DNA of 45,549 bases, taken from assembly GCA_009379915.1 (NCBI GenBank), contig WHSV01000022.1, positions 1-45,549 of the forward strand. Direction: 5' to 3'. The notes below the pieces were generated by a model that saw nothing but the letters and a program-made list of their open reading frames with translations, did no database searches and was not told the DNA's origin. The stretch's first letter is position 1. Every line of letters begins with the position of its first letter. Source of the DNA: Actinomycetota bacterium (GTDB lineage Bacteria > Actinomycetota > CADDZG01 > WHSQ01). A program made the position numbers and the translations under genes. Below, one piece after another: positions 1 through 8,576 of the stretch.

Positions 1-46
1 CGCGGCGCGCGCCGGGCGGGGTCGATTACGGTTCGTCCCGGCTCTA

Positions 47-297
47 GGCTTCGGCGGAGCTCTGGGCTTCGGCGGAGCTTCGCTGCGCCTCGCCGAGCAC
101 AAAGCTCGGAATCCGCCCTTCGGGCAGGGCAAGTTCTCCGCTGCGCCTCGCCGAGCGAAAGGCAGGGAAGCGATCGTCTCGACGATCGCGGGGCATTGCC
201 CGACGGCGGCGCCGAGCGCCGGCGTGAGCGGAGGCGCGCCCCTTGGGGCGCCGCAGCGGGAGGGGAACAAAGTCGGAATCCGCCCTCCGGGCGGGCA
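47..297. repeat. cluster of short direct repeats in spacer
   Basis: Three repeat families lie in this spacer. A 15-nt unit (GGCTTCGGCGGAGCT) occurs at 47-61 and 65-79 with an 18-nt period. An exact 18-nt repeat (CGCTGCGCCTCGCCGAGC) occurs at 81-98 and 139-156. A roughly 25-nt hairpin-forming repeat occurs at 106-131 and 273-297, differing by one substitution and one indel; its second copy folds as CCGCCC-TCC-GGGCGG. No gene is supported between 48 and 323. A plus-strand reading frame entering from the left edge stops at 45-47 and could be the end of an upstream gene, but too little is visible to name it. Confidence 0.7.
166..202 (+). repeat. 37-nt double-hairpin dispersed element, copy 1
   Basis: The element starts GGAAGC and holds a 9-bp stem (GCGATCGTC / GACGATCGC around a 2-nt loop) followed at once by a second small stem, GGGCA/TGCCC. 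A copy with one inserted and one missing base lies on the minus strand at 10291-10327. Here it sits in a non-coding spacer; the other copy is partly coding. It may be a REP-like element. Confidence 0.75.
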
Positions 298-323
298 CAG
301 TCCTCCTCGAGGAAAGGACGCGC

Positions 324-1085
324 GTGACCGTCAAATTCGAGCTCTCCGGGCGCCGGGCGAACCTGATCCTCCACCGGCCCGAGGTCCTGAACGCAATGGA
401 TTGGGACACCTTCGAGGCCCTGGCGGGAGTCTGCGACGAACTGACCCAGCGGCGCGACGTCCGGGTCGTGGTGGTTGCGGGCGAGGGCCGGTCGCTGTCG
501 AGCGGGATCGACACGTCCGTGTTGGCGTCGCCGCGTGGGTCGATGGAGGACATGATCGCCCACGCTCAGGCGGGCTTCAGGAAGCTCGCCGCGCTCCCGA
601 TGCCGACCATCGCAGCGGTCAAGGGTCACGCGCTGGGGGCCGGACTGCAGGTCGCGCTCGCCTGTGACATCCGAGTCGCCGCCGCCGACGCGTCCCTGGG
701 ACTGCTCGAGCACCGCTTCGGCATCCTCCCCGATCTTGGTGGGACACAGCAGCTTCCGCGCCTCGTCGGGCCGGGCATGGCGAAAAAGATGATCTGGACG
801 CAGGAGCGAATCGACGGGACGGAGGCCCGGCGCCGTGGATTGGTCGAGGTGGTCGCCGAGCCCGATGAACTGGACTCGGCCGTTGACGACTTGGCGGCCC
901 GGATTACCGCCGCTCCCCCGACTGCGGTCCGCGAGGTCAAACGGCTCGTCGAGCTGTCGAGTCGGGTCCCGATAGCCGAGGGCATGGACGAGGAGGCGCG
1001 CGGGCAACGGGCGTGCTTCGACTCGCCCGATTTCGGCGAGGCTATCGCCGCTTTCGTGGAGAAGAGGGCTCCCGACTACGGCTGA
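324..1085 (+). CDS. enoyl-CoA hydratase/isomerase family protein
   Basis: Crotonase-fold protein of 253 residues, the usual length for the family, expected to hydrate or isomerise an acyl-CoA double bond in the cytoplasm. The N-terminal half holds the typical LHRPEVLNAMDWDTFEAL stretch and the oxyanion segment around SSGID. The middle holds ALGAGLQVALACDIRVAA and GLLEHRFGILPDLGGTQ, the acyl-CoA binding and catalytic-loop region. The GTG at 324 is chosen because a purine-rich GAGGAAAGGA lies just upstream; an in-frame ATG at 243 would add 27 residues encoded by repeat sequence and has no ribosome site. It stands alone on the plus strand, with a cyclophilin gene about 100 nt downstream. The substrate cannot be deduced. 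Confidence 0.9.
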   Translation: MTVKFELSGRRANLILHRPEVLNAMDWDTFEALAGVCDELTQRRDVRVVVVAGEGRSLSSGIDTSVLASPRGSMEDMIAHAQAGFRKLAALPMPTIAAVKGHALGAGLQVALACDIRVAAADASLGLLEHRFGILPDLGGTQQLPRLVGPGMAKKMIWTQERIDGTEARRRGLVEVVAEPDELDSAVDDLAARITAAPPTAVREVKRLVELSSRVPIAEGMDEEARGQRACFDSPDFGEAIAAFVEKRAPDYG

Positions 1086-1181
1086 TCCGGCGTGGGTGGC
1101 GGCTTGGAGCCCATGGGAGGGACGCCCGGCGATCGCGCCTACCCTCGTATCCATGCTCGCAAATCGAAACAGGAGGAGATC

Positions 1182-1691
1182 ATGCCGAACGCGACCTTTG
1201 TGACCTCGGAGGGAACATTCAAGACCAAGCTGCTGGCGGACAGCGCCCCGATTACGGTTGCGAACTTCGTCGATCTGGCGAACGGCAAGCGCGAGTGGCG
1301 CGATCCGCGCGACAACGAGCGCAAGTCCGACAAGCTCTACGACGGGACGATCTTTCACCGGGTGATCCCCGAGTTCATGATCCAGGGCGGCGATCCGCTG
1401 GGCTCGGGCATGGGCGGTCCGGGTTACAAGTTCGAGGACGAGCTTCCTCCCGGCGGGCCAAAGTTCGACAAGCCGGGCCTGCTGGCGATGGCCAACGCCG
1501 GGCCGAACTCGAACGGATCTCAGTTCTTCGTGACCGTGATCCCCACACCCTGGCTGAACAACAAGCACACGATCTTCGGCGAGGTGACCGAGGGTATGGA
1601 CGTCATCAACAAGATCTCGACGCTCCCAACGGGGGCCCAGGACCGGCCCCAGACCGACGTCGTGCTCGAGCGGGTCGAGATCGAGGAGTAG
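1182..1691 (+). CDS. cyclophilin-type peptidyl-prolyl cis-trans isomerase
   Basis: A 169-residue single-domain cyclophilin that should catalyse proline cis-trans isomerisation in protein folding. It shows the family core in order: FHRVIPEFMIQGGDP (catalytic Arg and Phe region), MANAGPNSNGSQFFV, and the Trp-bearing segment PWLNNKHTIFGEV. There is no signal peptide, so it is probably cytoplasmic. ATG at 1182 is preceded by AGGAGGAG at 1171-1178; the open frame continues upstream but without family similarity. An insertion-like stretch around residues 32-48 (KREWRDPRDNERKSDK) precedes the conserved LYDGTIFHRV, as in many actinobacterial members. Confidence 0.95.
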   Translation: MPNATFVTSEGTFKTKLLADSAPITVANFVDLANGKREWRDPRDNERKSDKLYDGTIFHRVIPEFMIQGGDPLGSGMGGPGYKFEDELPPGGPKFDKPGLLAMANAGPNSNGSQFFVTVIPTPWLNNKHTIFGEVTEGMDVINKISTLPTGAQDRPQTDVVLERVEIEE

Positions 1692-2057
1692 TTCTCGAGA
1701 CCCAAACCAAAACCAGGCAGCTACGGAGTGAATTCTCGTAAGACTGGCCTGGCAGGGCGCTGTGGTGCGGATTCCGCGAACGTTCGACCCTCAACCCACC
1801 TAAACGGTAGCTGAAAGTCGAACCCTCTGACGTGTGGACACTTGCCCACCCCAGAAGGTGAGTGAAGGAGCGCACCTGGTCGGTCACCCAGTCGCTCGGG
1901 CAGATCCGGCCCACCTACGACCGACTCACCCCTTCGATGCCCGGTTGCTTGGGTCACGGCCAAAACCCGCCTACTCGGGAAAGCCCTTTCGATCGGAGGG
2001 AGACGCCGGGGCGAGGCCTCGCGGGTGGCCGTCGCCCCGGATAGGGGGTTGAGAGGT
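1692..2057. other. gene-free stretch with strong RNA-structure potential
   Basis: No coding frame here has a ribosome site or protein-like composition. The plus strand contains long complementary segments: GGTGA (1857-1861) and GTCGGTC (1879-1885) pair with the contiguous GACCGACTCACC (1919-1930). A strong terminal hairpin GGGGCGA/TCGCCCC (2008-2014 with 2032-2038) has an inner GGCC/GGCC pairing. I looked for RNase P RNA, SRP RNA and common riboswitch cores and found none. It could be a structured non-coding RNA or a long 3' region of the cyclophilin transcript ending in a terminator hairpin. Confidence 0.4.
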
Positions 2058-2198
2058 CTAGAGGCCGAGGGCCCTCAGGCCGAGCGCAGCGATTCCGAGC
2101 ACGCCGCCGACCAATGCACCGCTCACGGCAACGAGGCTCACGCCCTTGCCGAGCTCACCGGCGAAGCCGCGCTGCTTGCTCGCGCTCGTGAGTGACAT
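2058..2198 (-). CDS. 46-residue single-span membrane peptide
   Basis: A small frame of 46 residues with an ATG at 2198 and GAGAGGAGG about 7 nt upstream on the minus strand. The N-terminal 18 residues are polar and basic (SLTSASKQRGFAGELGKG). Residues 19-42 form a glycine- and valine-rich hydrophobic helix (VSLVAVSGALVGGVLGIAAL) with one Arg near the end, so a single membrane span with the N-terminus inside is expected. It is transcribed divergently from the ABC-F gene. I do not recognise a family. Reality rests on the ribosome site, the clean hydrophobic segment and the lack of a competing gene. Confidence 0.6.
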   Translation of the reverse strand: MSLTSASKQRGFAGELGKGVSLVAVSGALVGGVLGIAALGLRALGL

Positions 2199-2339
2199 TC
2201 CCGGCCTCCTCTCGTTCTAGTCGTCATCCCTGTCTGCCGGTGCCCACCACGCTAGCCACCGACCGTTACGAAATCGTCCCCCCACGATCCGATCTCGCCG
2301 TCATACTTTCGGAGGACGAAGATTTAGCAAGGAAGCCTC

Positions 2340-3929
2340 ATGTTGCAAGCCCGAAACCTCAGCGTCGAAGTCGGCGGCCGTCTGGTCGTCGTGGATGCGT
2401 CGTTCACTCTTCATCCGGGCGACAAGGTGGGCCTGGTCGGGCGGAACGGGGCCGGCAAGACGTCGATGCTCAAGGTGATCGGCGGGGAGTCCGTGGAGGC
2501 CGAGGGACACGTCGCCCGAAAGGGCGCGCTCGGCTATCTGCGCCAGGACCCGCGCCTCCACGCGCAGTCGGTCGAGAACACGGCGCTCGGTCACGTCATC
2601 GCGGGGCGTGGGCTCGACGAGGCGGCCCAGCGCATCGAGAAGCTGCGGTTGCGGATCGAGGAGAACGCGTCGCGGAAGAACGTCGAGAGGTTCGCTCGGG
2701 CCGAAGAGCGCTACCGCGCCGATGGTGGTTACTCGGCCGAGGCCGAGGCCTACCGCATCGCGCACGGCCTCGGACTGCCCGATGACCGGCTCGAGCTTCC
2801 CGTCGCGGCGCTCTCCGGAGGCGAGCGGCGGCGGGTCGAACTCGCTCGGATCCTGTTCGCCGGGAGTGACGTGCTCGTCTTAGACGAGCCGACGAACCAC
2901 CTCGATACGGATGCGAAGGCCTGGCTCATGAAGTTCCTCGGCGCCTACAAGGGCGCCCTTCTGGTGGTGAGCCACGATCTCGTCCTGCTCGACAGGGCGA
3001 TCACCCGCGTGCTCCATCTCGACGAGGGCACGATCGTAGAGTACCGGGGCACCTACTCCGAGTACAAGGAGGCCAGGAAAAAAGACGAAGCGCGGCTTAC
3101 CAAGATCGCGGTCCGGCAAGCCTCGGAGATCAAGCGGTTGTCCACTCTCGCCGATTCGATGCGGGGCCAGACCGAGCGACGAGCGAGGACGGCGAAGATG
3201 CTCGACAGCCGCGTCGGCAGGATGCGAGACGAGCAGATCAGCGCTCCTCGGGCCGAGCGTTCGATCACCGTCCGCTTCCCCGAGCCGCCGCACTGCGGAA
3301 AGGTCGTGCTCACCATCGAGGACCTTGTCAAGGGTTACGGCGGTCCTCCGGTGTTCGAGAACCTCGACTTCGACCTCGGGCGCGGCGAGCGACTGTTCGT
3401 CATGGGGTTGAACGGTGCGGGTAAAACCTCGCTGCTTCGCATCCTGGCCGGTGTCACCGAGGCCGACTCGGGCGAGGTTCGCACGGGAGTCGGTGTCTCG
3501 CTCGGCTACTACGCGCAGGAGCACGAGGGCATAACGCCCGGGCACGATCTGCTGTGGCATATGCGCAACATGTCCGGCGCTCCCGATCAGCAACTCCGCT
3601 CGCTCGCCGGCATGTTCGGGTTGAGCGGAGAAATCGCGTTCCAGGACGCGGGCACGCTGTCGGGCGGCGAGAAGACGAAGCTGGCGCTGGCTCAGCTGGT
3701 GGCCGGGAAGCACAACCTGCTGTTGCTCGACGAGCCGACAAACAACCTAGACCCACCATCGTTGACGGCGATCGCAGATGCGCTCAGTCGCTGGCCGGGA
3801 GCGATGATCGTCGTGAGCCACGACGTCGACTTCGTGCGGACGCTGACTCCCGACCGAGTGCTCTACATGCCCGAGGGCAACCTCGACTACTGGAACGACG
3901 ATCTGCTGGACCTGGTCTCGATGGCCTGA
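2340..3929 (+). CDS. ABC-F family ATPase
   Basis: A 529-residue soluble protein with two ABC ATPase domains and no membrane segments, the layout of ABC-F proteins that act on the ribosome (translation factors or antibiotic-resistance proteins). Domain 1 has Walker A GRNGAGKT at residues 34-41, LSGGE and LVLDEPTNHLD. Domain 2 has Walker A GLNGAGKT at about 356-363, LSGGEKTKLALAQ and LLLDEPTNNLD. Between them lies the charged linker, around residues 240-300, that normally reaches toward the peptidyl-transferase centre. The ATG at 2340 starts directly with the domain-1 strand. It stands alone, followed by tRNA-Leu. The subfamily, and whether it gives resistance, cannot be decided. Confidence 0.93.
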   Translation: MLQARNLSVEVGGRLVVVDASFTLHPGDKVGLVGRNGAGKTSMLKVIGGESVEAEGHVARKGALGYLRQDPRLHAQSVENTALGHVIAGRGLDEAAQRIEKLRLRIEENASRKNVERFARAEERYRADGGYSAEAEAYRIAHGLGLPDDRLELPVAALSGGERRRVELARILFAGSDVLVLDEPTNHLDTDAKAWLMKFLGAYKGALLVVSHDLVLLDRAITRVLHLDEGTIVEYRGTYSEYKEARKKDEARLTKIAVRQASEIKRLSTLADSMRGQTERRARTAKMLDSRVGRMRDEQISAPRAERSITVRFPEPPHCGKVVLTIEDLVKGYGGPPVFENLDFDLGRGERLFVMGLNGAGKTSLLRILAGVTEADSGEVRTGVGVSLGYYAQEHEGITPGHDLLWHMRNMSGAPDQQLRSLAGMFGLSGEIAFQDAGTLSGGEKTKLALAQLVAGKHNLLLLDEPTNNLDPPSLTAIADALSRWPGAMIVVSHDVDFVRTLTPDRVLYMPEGNLDYWNDDLLDLVSMA

Positions 3930-4011
3930 GTCCTGGTTTCTTTGTGCCATAGTGCCCGTTTGGCGGGAGCTCCCGCGCTCAGATTCCGAGAACGTACGAT
4001 GAATCCGCGTC

Positions 4012-4096
4012 GCGAGAGTGGCGGAATTTGGCAGACGCGCTGGCTTTAGGTGCCAGTGTCCGAAAGGACGTGGGGGTTCGAGTCCCCCCTCTCGCA
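4012..4096 (+). tRNA. tRNA-Leu (anticodon TAG)
   Basis: A full cloverleaf of 85 nt without encoded CCA. Acceptor GCGAGAG pairs with CTCTCGC; anticodon stem CTGGC/GCCAG encloses loop TTTAGGT with anticodon TAG. The long variable arm GTCCGAAAGGAC is typical of class II tRNAs, and the T-arm is GGGGG-TTCGAGT-CCCCC. The discriminator is A, as expected for leucine. It would read CUA and, by wobble, other CUN codons. Confidence 0.97.
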
Positions 4097-4129
4097 CTAT
4101 CTTGTGAAACCAGACACCCCCTCTCGCAC
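4085..4129 (+). repeat. 13-nt duplication of the tRNA-Leu 3' end
   Basis: The last bases of tRNA-Leu plus one flanking base (CCCCCTCTCGCAC, 4085-4097) recur exactly at 4117-4129, 32 nt downstream. A duplicated tRNA 3' end is what a lost integrative element can leave behind, but no integrase or cargo remains. Confidence 0.6.
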
Positions 4130-4165
4130 GAAGGGGATGGCTAGCTCGGCAGCTATCGTGTCGCG

Positions 4166-4957
4166 ATGCCCGACTACTCGTCCGAACTTCAGTTCGCGCT
4201 GGACGTCGCCAGGATCGGCGGCGAGGTGGCCGGCGATCATTACCGGAAGGATCCTCAGGGCAGCCGCAAAGACGACGGCACCTGGGTGACCGAGGCCGAT
4301 ATCGCCACGGAGGCCGCCATCCGCGCGCACATCGCGTCCGCGTGGCCCACCCACAACGTCCTGGGCGAAGAGGAGGGTCTGACCTCGGCATCCGGCGGCG
4401 AGCCCGTAAGTGGGGCCCCGACCTGGGTCGTCGATCCCATCGACGGCACGAACAACTTCATGAGCGAGATTCCGGTGTGGGCGACGCTCGTGGCGCTGAG
4501 GGTCGACGACCGCAGCGTCGTCGGCGTCGCGCATGCCCCCGCACTCAAGGAGACCTACGACGCGGCCATCGGAGCGGGAGCTCGATTCAACGGTCACCGC
4601 ATCCAGGTCGACGGAGTCGGCGCACTCGAGGACGCCACCGTTTTCTTCGGCGGCGAGAAGGGCTTCTACCGGCACGACCTCGAGCACCTTCGGGCCGGGC
4701 TCGCCACCGAGTCCTGGCGCTCGCGCGGTTTCGGAGACTTCTGGGGTCACGTGCTCGTCGCGCGCGGCGCGGGTCATGTGATGTTGGAGCCGAGTGTTTC
4801 GCTATGGGACGTTGCCGCGCTCGAGATCATTCTCGAAGAAGCGGGCGGCAGGCTGACTCACATCGACGGTTCACCGTTCAGCGGCAAGGGCACGTGTTTG
4901 TCTACCAACGGCGTGCTGCACGACGCCGTCGTCGCTATGGCGACAGCCGCTCGATGA
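4166..4957 (+). CDS. hisN: inositol-monophosphatase family, probable histidinol-phosphate phosphatase
   Basis: A 263-residue Mg-dependent phosphatase of the IMPase fold. Metal-site motifs appear in order: [26 protein letters not shown], and the C-terminal [18 protein letters not shown]. The stretches [16 protein letters not shown] and [23 protein letters not shown] are close to those of actinobacterial HisN, which removes phosphate from histidinol phosphate in histidine synthesis; this subfamily call is inference. The ATG at 4166 follows tRNA-Leu. The 3' end overlaps the convergent pdxH by 23 nt. No other histidine gene is in view, so a general inositol or nucleotide phosphatase is the alternative. 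Confidence 0.8.
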   Translation: MPDYSSELQFALDVARIGGEVAGDHYRKDPQGSRKDDGTWVTEADIATEAAIRAHIASAWPTHNVLGEEEGLTSASGGEPVSGAPTWVVDPIDGTNNFMSEIPVWATLVALRVDDRSVVGVAHAPALKETYDAAIGAGARFNGHRIQVDGVGALEDATVFFGGEKGFYRHDLEHLRAGLATESWRSRGFGDFWGHVLVARGAGHVMLEPSVSLWDVAALEIILEEAGGRLTHIDGSPFSGKGTCLSTNGVLHDAVVAMATAAR

Positions 4958-5636
4958 GCCATCCCATGCCCGCCTGCTCTGCGGTCCGGCCGAGCCCGCC
5001 CCGCGCGACCCGTTTGTAGATCAACCGATCGTGCAGCCGGTTGGGGCGACCCTGCCAGAACTCGATGGTCTCGGGGATGAGCCTGAACCCACCCCAGTAA
5101 GGAGGTATGGGGATGTCTTCGTCGTCGGGCCACCGTTTCTCGACCTCTCGCACGCGTTGTTCCAGCTCGGCGCGGTTCTGAATGACCTCACTTTGTCGAG
5201 AGGCCCAGGCAGCTCTCCGGCTGGCCGGGGGCCGGGTGTGCCAGTACGCCTCCGACTCCTCGAACGACACTCTCTCGACCCGACCGGTGACGTCGACTTG
5301 ACGCTCGAGCTCGGCCCAGTAGAAGACGAGCGCTGCATGAGGATTGTCCGCGAGATGCTTGCCCTTGCGGCTCTCGTAGTTCGTGAAGAACGTAAACCCT
5401 CCCTCGTCGACACCCTTGAGCAGCACGATGCGCGCGACGGGCCTCCCTTGCCGGTCGGCCGTGGCGAGGGTCATCTCGTTCGGCATGCGCAGCCTCGCAT
5501 CCAGTGCGTCTCGCATCCAGGCGCCGAACTGAACGAACGGATCTGGATCGATATCGCTCTCGTCGAGCCCCTCTGTGGAACGCGTCACGCGCAGTTGTGA
5601 GATCGCATCGGTGAGATCCTCCTGTTCGTCGTTCAC
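4935..5636 (-). CDS. pdxH: pyridoxamine/pyridoxine 5'-phosphate oxidase
   Basis: FMN enzyme of 233 residues that makes pyridoxal 5'-phosphate. Recognisable blocks are [19 protein letters not shown] with [57 protein letters not shown] and the terminal ERLSP. A GTG at 5636 is the start: it lies 1 nt after the rdgB stop, and the frame from there begins with the family-like [17 protein letters not shown] region; the longer open frame is rdgB antisense-free overlap without similarity. Near the C-terminus about 12 extra residues (around [14 protein letters not shown]) separate LIYKR from the final WLIERLSP when compared with E. coli PdxH. They are encoded by the dispersed 28-nt repeat at 4979-5006. 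The vitamin B6 enzyme is likely still functional because the insertion is in a C-terminal turn. Confidence 0.93.
   Translation of the reverse strand: MNDEQEDLTDAISQLRVTRSTEGLDESDIDPDPFVQFGAWMRDALDARLRMPNEMTLATADRQGRPVARIVLLKGVDEGGFTFFTNYESRKGKHLADNPHAALVFYWAELERQVDVTGRVERVSFEESEAYWHTRPPASRRAAWASRQSEVIQNRAELEQRVREVEKRWPDDEDIPIPPYWGGFRLIPETIEFWQGRPNRLHDRLIYKRVARGGLGRTAEQAGMGWLIERLSP
4979..5006. repeat. 28-nt GC-rich dispersed element inside pdxH
   Basis: These 28 bases (starting CTGCGGTCCGGCCGAG) are identical to 18745-18772, in the last tandem unit at the 3' end of hyuB. In pdxH they are read as GGLGRTAEQ-like residues; in hyuB as GAGSAGPQ, a different frame. This argues for spread as DNA rather than a shared protein motif. 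Confidence 0.85.
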
Positions 5637-5637
5637 G

Positions 5638-6264
5638 TCAGGCGGTGCCGTCCCCCGGATCGAGAGTGAACGCGTCGCGCTTGAGTTTCGCCGCAAGAGC
5701 TCTGAACGCTCGCCCTCGATGGCTGAACGCAAGCTTCTCGTCGAGTGGAATCTCGCCCATGGTCCGAGTTTCGATGCGCTCAGGAAGCACCGGGATGAAG
5801 TGGGGGTCGTAACCGAAACCCAGATCGCCCCGGCCCTCGAGAGTGATCCGGCCCTCACAGGTTCCTTCGGCCACGAACTCCTTGCCGTCGGGCGCAACGA
5901 GCACGGCGACACACCGGTAGCGGGCGGTGCGTTCGCTCGCGTCGACGTCCTCGAGCGCGGCAACCAGCTTCGCGTTGTTGTCGGAATCGCCGGCGCCATC
6001 ACCCGCGTAGCGGGCCGAAATAACTCCGGGCGCGCCGCCGAGCGCGTCCACTTCGAGGCCGGAGTCGTCGGCTATCGCTACTTCGCCGGTCGCTTCGGCG
6101 ACCGTCCGCGCCTTCGCCAGCGCGTTCGCCTCGAACGTGTCGAACGGTTCGTCCATTTCGAGTTGCGGCGCGACCTCGTCGAGCGGCACCAGTTCCATTC
6201 CCACGAGCAAACGCTGCACCTGCTCCACCTTGTGCTTGTTGCGGGAGGCGAAGATCACTTTCAA
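5638..6264 (-). CDS. rdgB: RdgB/HAM1 non-canonical purine NTP pyrophosphatase
   Basis: A 208-residue enzyme that hydrolyses ITP, XTP and dITP to the monophosphates and so cleans the nucleotide pool. Diagnostic motifs: N-terminal [14 protein letters not shown], then [47 protein letters not shown] and [11 protein letters not shown]. The start is a TTG at 6264 overlapping the rph stop (ATTGA), with GGAGG 4 nt upstream; it gives the usual MKV start. It is translationally coupled to rph and is followed after 1 nt by pdxH. Confidence 0.95.
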   Translation of the reverse strand: MKVIFASRNKHKVEQVQRLLVGMELVPLDEVAPQLEMDEPFDTFEANALAKARTVAEATGEVAIADDSGLEVDALGGAPGVISARYAGDGAGDSDNNAKLVAALEDVDASERTARYRCVAVLVAPDGKEFVAEGTCEGRITLEGRGDLGFGYDPHFIPVLPERIETRTMGEIPLDEKLAFSHRGRAFRALAAKLKRDAFTLDPGDGTA

Positions 6265-6992
6265 TCCGCCTCCGGCGCGCCGAGCGTCTTTTCCTGTTCG
6301 CCCGTTAGCTCCCCGATCCCCTTGGTCGCGAGATCGAGCAGCTGGTCGAGCTCGAGCCGGTCGAAGGTCCCGTGCTCGGCGGTGCCCTGCACTTCGACGA
6401 GCTTGCCCGCCCCCGTCATCACGACGTTCATGTCCACGCCGGCTTTCACATCCTCGATGTAGTTGAGGTCGAGACAAGGGACTCCGTCGATGAGGCCGAC
6501 GCTTATCGCAGAAACCGAGTCCATCAGGGGTACCGATGCGACCGCGCCGCCGGCCTCGAGTTGGTCGAAGGCAAGCGAGAGCGAGACGAAGGCTCCTGTG
6601 ATGGAGGCCGTCCGAGTTCCCCCGTCCGCCTGCAGCACGTCGCAGTCGACGATGACGCTGCGCTCGCCCAGGGCTTCGAGATCGGTCACCGCTCGCAGGC
6701 TGCGGCCTATGAGGCGTTGGATCTCCTGGGTGCGTCCCGATGGCCGGCCCTTGTTGACCTCCCGGCGAACGCGCTCGCTGGTCGAACGGGGCAACATCGA
6801 GTACTCGGCCGTCACCCACCCTCGACCTTTGTTCGACATCCAGCGCGGGACCGTGTCCTCGACCGTCGCCGTACAGATGATCTTCGTGTCACCCATCTCG
6901 ATCAGACAAGAGCCCTCGGCGTTCGGCATGAAGCCCGGCGTCATCGACACCGGCCTCAACTCATCCGGTGCGCGTCCATCGACGCGAGCCAT
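6261..6992 (-). CDS. rph: ribonuclease PH
   Basis: A 243-residue phosphorolytic 3'-5' exoribonuclease that trims tRNA 3' ends, working as a hexamer. Motifs include [81 protein letters not shown] and [20 protein letters not shown]. The ATG at 6992 overlaps the stop of the upstream MBL gene by one base (TGATG) and has GGAGGTGGG ahead of it. The phosphate-binding GTRTA signature is intact. Confidence 0.97.
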   Translation of the reverse strand: MARVDGRAPDELRPVSMTPGFMPNAEGSCLIEMGDTKIICTATVEDTVPRWMSNKGRGWVTAEYSMLPRSTSERVRREVNKGRPSGRTQEIQRLIGRSLRAVTDLEALGERSVIVDCDVLQADGGTRTASITGAFVSLSLAFDQLEAGGAVASVPLMDSVSAISVGLIDGVPCLDLNYIEDVKAGVDMNVVMTGAGKLVEVQGTAEHGTFDRLELDQLLDLATKGIGELTGEQEKTLGAPEAD

Positions 6993-7732
6993 CAACCCAC
7001 CTCCAGTTTCATTCCGTCGGTTGCAAGCTCGACGCTCAAACCGGGGGCCGCGCGACGCGCTTCCTCGAGGGACAGTTCGCGATCGCTCTCGGGGCGAAGA
7101 TGTGTTAGCACCAAGCGGTCCACGCCGCAGCGAGCTGCGATTCTCGCCGCGTCGCTCGCGCACAGGTGGCCCCACCACGGCTCGTCCGCGTCCTGCGCGG
7201 TTGCCTCACAAAGAAAGACGTTCACCCCTGTGGCGATCGCCTCGATGTCACCCTCGGGCCCGGTGTCCGCGGTGTAGGCAAGGGTGGCGTCACCGTGTTC
7301 GATACGAAGGCCGAACGTGACGGGGGGATGCTGCATGCGCGCAAAGGTCACGCGGGCATCTCCGAACTTCACCTCGCTGGTCTCGTCTACTGGCATGAGC
7401 GCGAAGCTCCCGGTAACCCCATCGTCGAAGGCAACGAGCCGGTCGATGGTCTCCTGTGGCGCCCAGAGGGGAATCTTGCTCTCGGGGACGTCACCGTAGT
7501 GCCGGGCGTGGAAGAGCTGCCAGATGTCGATCGTGTGATCGGGGTGGCGGTGGCTCAGAAGGACTCCGTCCAGATCGCGATAGTCGATTTGGGACAACAG
7601 ATTGCGCCACGTCCCGCCGCCCATGTCGACCACCCAGTGACCGCCGCCGATCTCGACCAGGAAGCCGGATGCAGCCAGGTCGCGTGTCTGATAGACGCCG
7701 GAACAGCCCAAAACGGTGACGGTGAAGCTCAC
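6992..7732 (-). CDS. MBL-fold hydrolase, Rv1339-type
   Basis: A 246-residue metallo-beta-lactamase-fold protein with the metal motif LLSHRHPDH in the first third, MQHPP and [10 protein letters not shown] in the middle and VLTHLRPES near the end, the pattern of RNase Z-like and class II phosphodiesterase enzymes. Its position between murI and rph equals that of M. tuberculosis Rv1339, which has been reported to act as a cyclic-AMP phosphodiesterase; applying that activity here is inference from synteny and fold. The GTG start at 7732 overlaps the murI stop (GTGA). Confidence 0.85.
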   Translation of the reverse strand: MSFTVTVLGCSGVYQTRDLAASGFLVEIGGGHWVVDMGGGTWRNLLSQIDYRDLDGVLLSHRHPDHTIDIWQLFHARHYGDVPESKIPLWAPQETIDRLVAFDDGVTGSFALMPVDETSEVKFGDARVTFARMQHPPVTFGLRIEHGDATLAYTADTGPEGDIEAIATGVNVFLCEATAQDADEPWWGHLCASDAARIAARCGVDRLVLTHLRPESDRELSLEEARRAAPGLSVELATDGMKLEVG

Positions 7733-8547
7733 GTGCGAGCCTCATGCGGCCACGGGTGATGCTCCACCTCACCGAACTCGGGACCCAGAAAGCGGATGCC
7801 CAGCTCGGAGAACGAGCCCTCGACGCTCGACGAGATGAAGCGGTGCGTTCCGAGCAGCCGCTGGTCGCTGACGAGGTCCCGGTTGCGCAGCGCGGCGAAC
7901 ACGTCCGTCGCAGTTGCCTCGGCCGACGAGACGAGCACCACGCTTTCCCCCATGACGTACTGAATGACTCCCGACAGCAAAGGGTAGTGCGTGCAACCGA
8001 GGATGAGCGTGTCGACCTCCTGTTCCCTGAGTGGCGCGAGGTAGCCCCGAGCCAGTGCGATGACCTCATCCGAGGTGGTGTCGCCACGCTCGACGAACTC
8101 GACGAAGCGGGGACAGGCCCGCGACGCGAGCGTCACGTTCGCGCGCGTCTCGGCGACGGCTCGGTCGTAAGCGCCCGAATCGACGGTCGCCCGGGTTCCG
8201 ATCAGTCCTATCCGGCGGTTCCGGGTGGCGGCGACGGCAGCGTGAACGCCCGGCTCGATGACGGAGATGATCGGAAGGTCGTAGCGCTCTTTCGCCGCGT
8301 CGAGTGCGGTGGAAGCGGCCGAGTTGCACGCCACGACCAGGAGCTTCACGTCCTGGGCAACGAGCACGTCCATGATCTCGATGGCGAAGCGCCTGACCTC
8401 GTCCGCAGGGCGGGGGCCGTAGGGACAGCGCTCGACGTCGCCGAAATAGATCAGGTCCTCGTGAGGCAACAGGTCGATCACGGCGCGGGCGACGGTAAGG
8501 CCCCCCACACCGGAGTCGAACATCCCAATTGGCCTGCGGTCGGACAT
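7729..8547 (-). CDS. murI: glutamate racemase
   Basis: A 272-residue cofactor-independent racemase that makes D-glutamate for peptidoglycan. Both catalytic cysteines are present: Cys74 in VVACNSAAS and the second in LGCTHYPLL. MFDSGVGGLT (residues 9-18) and FGDVERCPYGPR bind substrate. The ATG at 8547 begins MSDRRPIGMFDSG, a normal start. It heads the murI-MBL-rph-rdgB-pdxH run on the minus strand, all joined by overlaps of 1-4 nt or a 1-nt gap, so one transcript is likely. A toxin gene ends 30 nt upstream. Confidence 0.97.
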   Translation of the reverse strand: MSDRRPIGMFDSGVGGLTVARAVIDLLPHEDLIYFGDVERCPYGPRPADEVRRFAIEIMDVLVAQDVKLLVVACNSAASTALDAAKERYDLPIISVIEPGVHAAVAATRNRRIGLIGTRATVDSGAYDRAVAETRANVTLASRACPRFVEFVERGDTTSDEVIALARGYLAPLREQEVDTLILGCTHYPLLSGVIQYVMGESVVLVSSAEATATDVFAALRNRDLVSDQRLLGTHRFISSSVEGSFSELGIRFLGPEFGEVEHHPWPHEART

Positions 8548-8576
8548 GGCTCTCCCCGTTGCGTACGGCGCTCACC

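Noticed and set aside
44-553. Minus-strand open frame across the left repeat region
   Set aside because: Composed of repeat translation and antisense of the enoyl-CoA hydratase.
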